Shown here in pieces: positions 7,346-13,682 of a stretch of 41,135 nucleotides of DNA (positions are counted from its first letter, which is position 1; every line of letters begins with the position of its first letter). A program made the position numbers and the translations under genes. The stretch is from Bacteroidales bacterium (lineage in GTDB: Bacteria > Bacteroidota > Bacteroidia > Bacteroidales > UBA932): the NCBI GenBank assembly GCA_017428725.1, contig JAFRQH010000015.1, forward strand, positions 1-41,135, written 5' to 3'. The notes below the pieces were generated by a model, which had not been told where the DNA came from, did not search any database, and worked only from the letters and a program-made list of their open reading frames with translations.

Positions 7346-8805
7346 TGGATTTCCTCATTTATGATGGTAAGGTTGCAGTCGCGCTGCTGGTATTCTACCT
7401 TTTTTACCGTTTCCTGCTGAAGAAGGAGACGTTCCACCGGTTCAACCGCGTGGTGCTGGTGGGGACGGCGGTGCTCTCGTTCCTGCTCCCGTTGTGCGTA
7501 ATTACCATCCATAAGCCGATGGAGGTGGCATCCGTGGTGGCTGGATTGCCAGTCCAGGAGCCGCTGCCTGCCGCCTCGCCTTCCATCCCGTGGTGGCCGG
7601 CGGTCCTTGTCATTCTCTTTTGGACCGGCGTGGCTTTCGTGCTTGCGAGAATGATCGTTTCCACCCTTTCCATCGTCAGAATCGTCCGGCAGGGGGAACT
7701 CGTGAGCGAAGCGGATGGATGCAGGATCTTCATTACCGAGCGGGACCTCGACCCTCTCAGCTGGATGCGCTGCATCGTCCTGTCCCGTAAAGACTGGGAG
7801 GGGCCGCACGATTCGATCCTCACGCACGAGAAGGCGCACATTGCACGCCATCACTCCCTGGAGGTGCTGCTGGTCGATGTCCTCTCGGCCGTCCAGTGGT
7901 TCAACCCGGCCGTCTGGATGCTCCGCTCCGACCTCAAGGAGATCCACGAATATGAAGCCGACGACGCTGTCCTGCGTTCCGGCGCCAACATCAAAGAGTA
8001 TCAATACCTGCTTATAAGAAAAGCTGTCAGCAAGAGCGGCTACTCGGTTGCCAACAGCTTTAATCACAGTATCCTTAAAAATCGTATTACTATGATGTCA
8101 AAATCCAAATCGCCCCTTTCGCGGGGCTGGCGGGTGCTCTGGATGCTCCCGCTCGTGTGTTTAGGGCTGGGCCTGCAGGCCCGGACGGTCTATGTCCCCG
8201 GGGACAAAGATAATGAAAAAGACGGAGTGGTCGTCGTGGCCACGCAGCAAAATGGGCGGCCCCTGTATATCCTGCGCCACGTGTGGGGCGATGAAAAGGA
8301 GATCACCAAGGAAGAATTCGATCAGCTGGCCCCGAATCGTTTCCGCTCCATCGAGGTCCTCAAGGACGCTTCCGCCAAAGAGAAGTATGGCGACAGAGCC
8401 GCCCAGGGCGTCATTGTCGCTACGCTCAAGTTGCCGCAGGAACTGGAGGAAGTCGTCGTGGTGAGTTATCGCAAAGATCCGGATGAAGCCGTTCCGTTCT
8501 ACTTGGTGGAGCCGGAGACGATGCCGACCTTCCAGGGAGAGGACATGAGCGGTTTCAGCCGTTGGCTGGCCCGAAACATCCAGGTCCCCAAGGACTGCCG
8601 TCACGCCGGTACGATGAAAGTCGGCTTCGTCGTGAACGCTGCCGGGGAGGTCGAAAACGTGCAGATCCTGCAATGCGTCTGCGAAGAACTGGATGCCCAG
8701 GTGAAGGCGCTTGTCCAGCAGTCGCCGAAATGGACACCCGCAACCTCCAACGGTCACGCGGTGGATCAGTATCTCACCATACCGATCATCTTCCAGGTCA
8801 GGTAG
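7342..8805 (+). CDS. M56 (BlaR1-like) membrane metallopeptidase with SusC-plug-like and TonB C-terminal segments
   Basis: This is a 487-residue sensor-peptidase candidate. N-terminal helices (about 10-25, 36-56, 85-107) are followed by the cytoplasmic zinc peptidase site H162-E-K-A-H166 with downstream E203-x-x-A-D, typical of M56/BlaR1. Another helix lies at about 264-279. After it the protein does not carry the penicillin-sensor domain of true BlaR1. Instead residues 334-363 (FRSIEVLKDASAKEKYGDRA, then AQGVIVATLK) match the SusC/TonB-receptor plug signature, and residues 394-487 form a TonB C-terminal domain (MPTFQGEDMSGFSRWLARNI, MKVGFVVNAAGEVENVQI). A Shine-Dalgarno-like aaaggag lies 7 nt upstream. 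It is coupled to the repressor gene. The likely role is cleaving the repressor in response to an envelope signal; the signal is unknown. Confidence 0.88.
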   Translation: MMDFLIYDGKVAVALLVFYLFYRFLLKKETFHRFNRVVLVGTAVLSFLLPLCVITIHKPMEVASVVAGLPVQEPLPAASPSIPWWPAVLVILFWTGVAFVLARMIVSTLSIVRIVRQGELVSEADGCRIFITERDLDPLSWMRCIVLSRKDWEGPHDSILTHEKAHIARHHSLEVLLVDVLSAVQWFNPAVWMLRSDLKEIHEYEADDAVLRSGANIKEYQYLLIRKAVSKSGYSVANSFNHSILKNRITMMSKSKSPLSRGWRVLWMLPLVCLGLGLQARTVYVPGDKDNEKDGVVVVATQQNGRPLYILRHVWGDEKEITKEEFDQLAPNRFRSIEVLKDASAKEKYGDRAAQGVIVATLKLPQELEEVVVVSYRKDPDEAVPFYLVEPETMPTFQGEDMSGFSRWLARNIQVPKDCRHAGTMKVGFVVNAAGEVENVQILQCVCEELDAQVKALVQQSPKWTPATSNGHAVDQYLTIPIIFQVR

Positions 8806-8818
8806 AAAGGAATCCGTC

Positions 8819-9481
8819 CTATCCTCCGCAGACCGCCCGCATCGAGACGGTATCCGGCTCCTCGCCGGTCATCAGGACATATCCCGTGACGGCCTGCTGG
8901 AGGAGCCACTCCGTGCCGGGGATGTAGCCCGGGTGGCCGGCGAGGCAGGCGTCGCGGTAGTTGGCCTCGAGCAGGTGGGCGCAGTCCAGCCGGTCGGCGC
9001 CGGGGACGAAACGCGGCAGGGTGTAGATGATGACGTCGGCGCTCACGCCCCCGCCGATCTCCGCGTGGCGGTACAGGCGGGTCTCATAGCCGAGGTCCTC
9101 GGCGGCGGCGAGGGCCGCCTTGCCGGCGCCGCCGTAGCCGATCACAGCCGCGGTGCCGCGCCCGAGCGGCGCGAGGATATCCCGGACGCCCAGATAGTCG
9201 GAATTGTAGGCCTTGAGCCCTTCCGGGGTCTTGACGACCAGGTTGGTCGCGCCGATGCGCAGGCACTCCGGGCTCTTCCAGTCCACCCGCGCGAAGGCGT
9301 CGCCCTTGAAGGGGGCCGTGACGTTGATTGCCTTGTAACCAGCCAGGAAACGCGCCCAGGCCGCTTCGAAATCCGGCGTGTCGATCAGCTCGTAAGGGAG
9401 CCTGCCGCCATAGGCGGCGGCGAACAGCCGGGGGCTGAGCGAGTGCCCGATGGGGTGCCCGATGAGTCCGAACCTATCCAT
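8819..9481 (-). CDS. aroE: Shikimate dehydrogenase
   Basis: AroE reduces 3-dehydroshikimate to shikimate with NADPH in chorismate synthesis. The 220-residue protein is short for the family (usually about 245-280) but keeps the key features: the shikimate-binding SLSP near the N-terminus, NVTAPFKG with the catalytic Lys, the AYNSDYLG segment (usually NTDxxG), a Rossmann motif GYGGAGKAA, and the C-terminal Gln-containing helix LLQQAVTGYVLMTG. The shortening is mostly in the nucleotide-binding half. Its ATG overlaps the end of the RNA methyltransferase gene by 8 nt, making it the last gene of a lysS-methyltransferase-aroE operon. It faces the M56 peptidase gene tail to tail across 13 nt. Confidence 0.92.
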   Translation of the reverse strand: MDRFGLIGHPIGHSLSPRLFAAAYGGRLPYELIDTPDFEAAWARFLAGYKAINVTAPFKGDAFARVDWKSPECLRIGATNLVVKTPEGLKAYNSDYLGVRDILAPLGRGTAAVIGYGGAGKAALAAAEDLGYETRLYRHAEIGGGVSADVIIYTLPRFVPGADRLDCAHLLEANYRDACLAGHPGYIPGTEWLLQQAVTGYVLMTGEEPDTVSMRAVCGG

Positions 9482-10358
9482 TGCTGCGCTGCCTGACGGC
9501 TTCGAAAAGGAGGATGGCGGCCGAGACGGACACGTTGAGGGAGTCCAGCCGGCCGAGCATCGGGATGCGGATGTGGGCGTCGGCCGCCTGGCGCCACCGG
9601 TCCGTGAGGCCCGTGGATTCCGTGCCCATCACGAGGGCCGTGCCGACGGTCATGTCGCAGTCGTAGTAGAGGGAGGAATCCTGCAGCTGCGCCGTCAGAA
9701 TGCGGATCCCGCGCGCCTGCAGGAAGGCGATGGCCTCCTCCGTGCTGCACGCGACGGTGGGGACCGTGAACGCGGCGCCGATGGAGGCGCGGATGAGGTT
9801 GGGGTTCCACAGGTCCGTCAGCGGGTCGCAGACCAGCACGGCGTCGGCCCCGGCGGCGTCGGCGCTGCGCAGCACCGCCCCCAGGTTGCCGGGCTTCTCC
9901 ACGGACTCGAGCACCACGACCAGCGGATTCTCCGGCAGCACGAGCCCATCGAGCTTCCGCTCCGGCACACGCACCTCCGCGATAATCCCTTCCGTCCCCT
10001 CCCGGTACGAAACCTTGGAATAGACGTCTTTGCTCACCTCAAACACCTTCGTCTGTCCCGAAGCGGAAGCGGCAGCAGCCTCCGGAAACCGTGCCACCCT
10101 CGGCTGCGTAAGAGGGAGGGGCCCATCGTCAGATGGGAGGGGTCGAGCGAAGCGAGACGTTTCAGGAGGCTGGCTGCCGTGGAGCGAAGGACAGACGAAG
10201 ATCGTATCTACGGTGAAACCGGCGTCGATGCAGTGCTGGAGCTCCCGCCGTCCTTCGACCACGAATAGACCGCGCTCGCGCCGCGCAGAAGACTTCTGCT
10301 GCAGCGCGAGGAGCTGTTTGACCTTCGGGTTCGAAGGAGAGGTGATGACTTCGGGCAT
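9474..10358 (-). CDS. SpoU/TrmH-family RNA 2'-O-methyltransferase with in-frame palindromic insert
   Basis: This is a 294-residue SPOUT methyltransferase that uses SAM to 2'-O-methylate rRNA or tRNA; the target cannot be told from sequence. The N-terminal substrate-binding domain (RGLFVVEGRRELQHCIDAGF) is followed by the catalytic domain with motif 1 (EKPGNLGAVLRSADAAGAD; N158, R164), motif 2 (ALVMGTESTGL; E247) and motif 3 (IPMLGRLDSLNVSVSAA; N275). Residues about 54-104, rich in Pro, Ser, Arg and Ala, are unlike the family and are encoded by a 154-bp palindromic element (10047-10200). The insert keeps the frame open and lies between the N-terminal beta-alpha core and the KVFEVSKDVYSKVSYREG segment. 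The start overlaps the lysS stop (TAATG) and the stop overlaps aroE. Confidence 0.92.
   Translation of the reverse strand: MPEVITSPSNPKVKQLLALQQKSSARRERGLFVVEGRRELQHCIDAGFTVDTIFVCPSLHGSQPPETSRFARPLPSDDGPLPLTQPRVARFPEAAAASASGQTKVFEVSKDVYSKVSYREGTEGIIAEVRVPERKLDGLVLPENPLVVVLESVEKPGNLGAVLRSADAAGADAVLVCDPLTDLWNPNLIRASIGAAFTVPTVACSTEEAIAFLQARGIRILTAQLQDSSLYYDCDMTVGTALVMGTESTGLTDRWRQAADAHIRIPMLGRLDSLNVSVSAAILLFEAVRQRSNG
10047..10200. mobile_element. 154-bp palindromic (MITE/RPE-like) element inside the RNA methyltransferase gene
   Basis: Perfect 12-bp terminal inverted repeats, cttcgtctgtcc (10047-10058) and ggacagacgaag (10189-10200), continue inward as diverged arms with the common string ggcag..agcctcc. 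The middle has a cccatc/gatggg hairpin and blocks ccggaaaccgtg (10082-10093), gggaggggccc (10114-10124) and gcgaagcg (10147-10154). In reverse complement, these blocks recur in the same order in the element at 41001-41117. No transposase is encoded, so it is a non-autonomous repeat. It is translated in frame as about 50 residues of the host protein. Confidence 0.72.
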
Positions 10359-11896
10359 TACTCGGCCTGTTCCTTGTTTTCCTTCTTGAGGACCTTCTCC
10401 GGCCGCATCTGCGGGAAGAAGAGCACGTCCTGGATGGTGGTCTGGCCCGTCATGAACATCGTCAGACGGTCGATGCCCATCCCCAGGCCGGAAGTCGGCG
10501 GCATACCGTACTCGAGCGCACGGACGAAGTCCATGTCGATGTACATCGCCTCGTCGTCGCCCTTGCTCTTGAGCGCAGCCTGCTCCTCAAAGCGCTCCAG
10601 CTGGTCGATCGGGTCGTTGAGCTCGGAGTAGGCGTTGGCAAGCTCCTTGCCGCAGACGAACAGCTCGAAACGCTCGGTGAGCGCCGGGTTGGTGCGGTGG
10701 CGCTTGGTCAGCGGAGACATCTCCACCGGGTAGTCGATGACGAAGGTCGGCTGGACGAGCTTGTCCTCGCAGAAGGTGCCGAAGATGGCGTCGATCAGCT
10801 TGCCCTTGCCCATCGACGGCTCGATCTCGACGTTCAGCCGCTTGCAGGTGGCGCGGAGCTCGTCCTCGTCCATCCCGCTGATGTCCACGCCGGCGTACTC
10901 CTTGATGGCGTCCAGGATGGGCAGGCGGCGGTAAGACCCGCCGAAATCGATCTCGGCCTCGCCGATCCGCACCTTCGTGGTCCCGTTGACGGCCGTCGAG
11001 ACCTTGGCGAGCATCGTCTCCACGAACTTCATCATCCAGTTGTAGTCCTTGTACGCCACATAGATCTCCATGCAAGTGAATTCCGGGTTGTGGGTCTTGT
11101 CCATGCCCTCGTTGCGGAAATCCTTGGCGAACTCGTACACCCCGTTGTATCCGCCCACGATGAGGCGCTTGAGGTAGAGCTCGTTGGCGATACGCAGGTA
11201 CAGGGGGATGTCCAGGGCGTTGTGGTGCGTCACGAACGGACGTGCCGTCGCTCCGCCCGGGATGCCCTGCAGGATCGGGGTCTCCACCTCGAGGCAGCCT
11301 GCGGCGTTGAAATACTCACGCATCGTGGAGATGATCTTGGCGCGCTTGATGAAGGTGTCCTTGACCTGCGGGTTGACGATCAGGTCCACGTAGCGCTGGC
11401 GGTAGCGGAGCTCCGGGTCCGTGAAGGCGTCGAAGACCTGCCCGTCCTGCTCCTTGACGATGGGGAGCACGCGCAGCGACTTGCTCAGGAGCGTGAGCTC
11501 CTTGGCGTGCACGCTGAGCTGGCCGGTCTGGGTGATGAAGGCGAAGCCCTTGATCCCCACGATGTCGCCGATGTCCAGAAGTTTCTTCCAGACGGTGTTG
11601 TACATCGTCTTGTCCTCGCCCGGGCAGATCTCGTCACGCTTGACGTAGATCTGGATGCGGCCGCTCTCGTCCTGCAGCTCGCCGAAGGAGGCGGCGCCCA
11701 TGATGCGCCGGCTCATCAGGCGGCCGGCGATGCAGACGTCCTGCAGGTTGCCCTTTTCGGGGTCATACTCCCTCAGGATCGTGGCCGCGTCGGCATTGAC
11801 CGGATACTCGGCTGCCGGGTAGGGCTCGATCCCCAATTCTCTCAGTTTCGCCAGCGATTCGCGGCGGATCAGTTCTTGTTCGCTATATTCTGCCAT
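10358..11896 (-). CDS. lysS: Lysyl-tRNA synthetase, class II
   Basis: LysRS charges tRNA-Lys with lysine using ATP. The 512-residue product is of normal class II length. It has an N-terminal OB-fold anticodon-binding domain ([20 protein letters not shown], then [13 protein letters not shown]) and the catalytic domain with motif 1 ([11 protein letters not shown]), motif 2 ([20 protein letters not shown]) and motif 3 ([15 protein letters not shown]). The start ATG 11896 gives [20 protein letters not shown], a typical family opening. A -7 box at 11911-11904 places transcription start next to the ATG, so the message should be essentially leaderless. It is divergent from recJ across 42 bp and is the first gene of the lysS-methyltransferase-aroE operon. 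Confidence 0.98.
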   Translation of the reverse strand: MAEYSEQELIRRESLAKLRELGIEPYPAAEYPVNADAATILREYDPEKGNLQDVCIAGRLMSRRIMGAASFGELQDESGRIQIYVKRDEICPGEDKTMYNTVWKKLLDIGDIVGIKGFAFITQTGQLSVHAKELTLLSKSLRVLPIVKEQDGQVFDAFTDPELRYRQRYVDLIVNPQVKDTFIKRAKIISTMREYFNAAGCLEVETPILQGIPGGATARPFVTHHNALDIPLYLRIANELYLKRLIVGGYNGVYEFAKDFRNEGMDKTHNPEFTCMEIYVAYKDYNWMMKFVETMLAKVSTAVNGTTKVRIGEAEIDFGGSYRRLPILDAIKEYAGVDISGMDEDELRATCKRLNVEIEPSMGKGKLIDAIFGTFCEDKLVQPTFVIDYPVEMSPLTKRHRTNPALTERFELFVCGKELANAYSELNDPIDQLERFEEQAALKSKGDDEAMYIDMDFVRALEYGMPPTSGLGMGIDRLTMFMTGQTTIQDVLFFPQMRPEKVLKKENKEQAE

Positions 11897-11903
11897 AGTG
11901 CCG

Positions 11904-11911
11904 CAAAATTA
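11904..11911 (-). promoter_or_regulatory. -7 box for lysS (near-leaderless)
   Basis: On the minus strand TAATTTTG (11911 to 11904) matches TAnnTTTG. Counting the G as -7 puts the start near 11897, one base before the lysS ATG (11896). It shares the 42-bp gap with the opposing recJ promoter. No clear -33 TTTG is seen. Confidence 0.55.
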
Positions 11912-11924
11912 CGAAAATATTTCG

Positions 11925-11932
11925 TATCTTTG
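11925..11932 (+). promoter_or_regulatory. -7 box for recJ (leaderless)
   Basis: TATCTTTG (11925-11932) matches TAnnTTTG. With G at -7 the start falls at 11939, the A of the recJ ATG, which predicts a leaderless message. No clear -33 element is seen. Confidence 0.55.
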
Positions 11933-11938
11933 TGTGAT

Positions 11939-13672
11939 ATGGGCAAAGAATGCAAGTGGATCCTCAAGGAGCCGGCCGACCCCGCCAAGGTCGAGCGGCT
12001 CGCGACGGAGGTCGGCATCGACAGGGTGCTGGCCGAACTGCTTGTCAAGCGCGGCGTCGAGACCTTCGAACAGGCGCGCGCCTTCTTCCGCCCCAGCCTG
12101 GATGCGCTCCACGATCCCTTCCTGATGAAGGACATGGACGTGGCGGTGGAGCGGCTGCACCGCGCCGTCACTTCCGGCGAGAAGATCCTCGTCTACGGAG
12201 ACTATGACGTGGACGGGACCACGGCCGTCGCGCTCGTCTACTCCTTCATCCGCCGCTTCACCGACCGGGTGGACTTCTACATCCCCGACCGCTACGACGA
12301 GGGCTATGGTGTGTCCTACAAAGGCATCGACTGGGCCGCGGACGGCGGTTTCGACCTGCTCATCACGCTCGACTGCGGCATCAAGGCCACGGACAAGGTC
12401 GAGTACGCCCGCAGCAAGGGGATCGAAGTCATCATCTGCGACCACCACCTGCCCGGGGATGCGCTCCCCGCAGCCGTCGCGGTGCTGGACCCCAAACGCG
12501 AGGACTGCCACTATCCCTTCGACGACCTGTCCGGCTGCGGCGTCGGCTTCAAGCTCGTACAGGCCTACTCCAAGCAGTATGGCATCCCCTTCGAGACCCT
12601 GATCCCGCTGCTGGACCTGCTGGTGGTCAGCATCTCCTCCGACCTCGTGACGATGGTGGGGGAGAACCGCGTGCTGGCGCATTTCGGCCTCAAGCAGCTC
12701 AACGAGAACCCCTGCAAGGGCCTCGCGGCGATGATCTCGCTCTCCAACCTGGAGCCCGGGCACATCTCCATCGACGACATCGTCTTCAAGATCGGCCCGC
12801 GCATCAACGCCGCCGGACGGATGGAGTCCGGCCGGCTGGCGGTCGAGCTCCTCAAGGCCACGGACGCCCGCACGGCGCTGCAGATCGGCGAGAAGATCAA
12901 CGAGAACAACAACGAACGCAAAAATATCGACCGCGAGATCACGCAGGAGGCCCTGGAGATGGTCCAGGACGGGCGCTGTCTCGCCAGCGAGAATGCCACC
13001 ATCGTCTACAATCCCAAGTGGAGCAAGGGCGTGGTGGGGATCGTGGCCTCCCGCCTGGTGGAGGCCTACTACAAGCCTACGGTCGTGCTCACCAAGTCCA
13101 ATGGCTTCGTGACCGGCTCCGCGCGCAGCGTCGCCGGCTTCGACCTCTACGAAGCCATCGAGAGCTGCGCCGACCTGCTGGAGAATTTCGGCGGGCACGT
13201 CTATGCCGCCGGCCTGACGCTCCGCGAGGAGAACGTCCCGGAGTTCTCCCGCCGGATGGACGCTTTCATCGCCGGCAAGATTACCTCCGAGATGCTGATT
13301 CCGATCGTGGAGGTGGACGCGCGGCTGGACTTCTCGCAGATCACCCCCAAGTTCTCCCGCATCCTCAAGCAGTTCCAGCCCTTCGGCCCTGGCAACAACA
13401 ATCCCATCTTCGTGACGGAGAACGTCTACGACGCGGGGGCGGGCCGCAAGGTGGGCGCCGGCGGCGTGCACCTCAAGCTGGACCTGATCCAGGAATCGCA
13501 GCCCTACCACCAAATTCCGGCAATCGCCTTCAATATGGCGGACTACTACGACTACATCCGCGAGGGCAATCCGGTCGACGTCTGCTATGCCATCGTGGAG
13601 AACTACTACCGCGGCAATTCCTCGATCCAGCTCCGGATCCGCGACATGCGCGAACGCGACGACATCCTGTAA
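11939..13672 (+). CDS. recJ: Single-stranded-DNA-specific exonuclease RecJ
   Basis: RecJ is a 5'-3' single-strand exonuclease of the DHH superfamily acting in recombination and mismatch and base-excision repair. The 577-residue product is of normal length. It has the N-terminal segment ending FRPSLDALHDPFLMKDMD, motif I LVYGDYDVDGTTA with metal-binding Asp residues, motif II LITLDCGI, motif III IICDHHLPG (the DHH), the GCGVGFKL motif, the RINAAGRM segment, the DHHA1 part with WSKGVVGIVASRL, GSARS and GGH (NFGGHVYAAGL), and the C-terminal OB fold ending ..RIRDMRERDDIL. The start ATG 11939 (MGKECKWIL) was preferred; the frame upstream belongs to lysS antisense. A GH2-like gene follows after 10 nt. 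Confidence 0.97.
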   Translation: MGKECKWILKEPADPAKVERLATEVGIDRVLAELLVKRGVETFEQARAFFRPSLDALHDPFLMKDMDVAVERLHRAVTSGEKILVYGDYDVDGTTAVALVYSFIRRFTDRVDFYIPDRYDEGYGVSYKGIDWAADGGFDLLITLDCGIKATDKVEYARSKGIEVIICDHHLPGDALPAAVAVLDPKREDCHYPFDDLSGCGVGFKLVQAYSKQYGIPFETLIPLLDLLVVSISSDLVTMVGENRVLAHFGLKQLNENPCKGLAAMISLSNLEPGHISIDDIVFKIGPRINAAGRMESGRLAVELLKATDARTALQIGEKINENNNERKNIDREITQEALEMVQDGRCLASENATIVYNPKWSKGVVGIVASRLVEAYYKPTVVLTKSNGFVTGSARSVAGFDLYEAIESCADLLENFGGHVYAAGLTLREENVPEFSRRMDAFIAGKITSEMLIPIVEVDARLDFSQITPKFSRILKQFQPFGPGNNNPIFVTENVYDAGAGRKVGAGGVHLKLDLIQESQPYHQIPAIAFNMADYYDYIREGNPVDVCYAIVENYYRGNSSIQLRIRDMRERDDIL

Positions 13673-13682
13673 CCCGATCCAT

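Noticed and set aside
6980..8805. Beta-lactam resistance regulon
   Set aside because: The BlaI/BlaR1-like pair has no penicillin-binding sensor domain and no beta-lactamase gene nearby; M56/BlaI pairs in Bacteroidetes need not concern beta-lactams.
10697..11938. N-terminal extension of recJ by 414 codons
   Set aside because: This upstream frame is antisense to lysS. The RecJ family begins at about the ATG at 11939, which is preceded by its own promoter.
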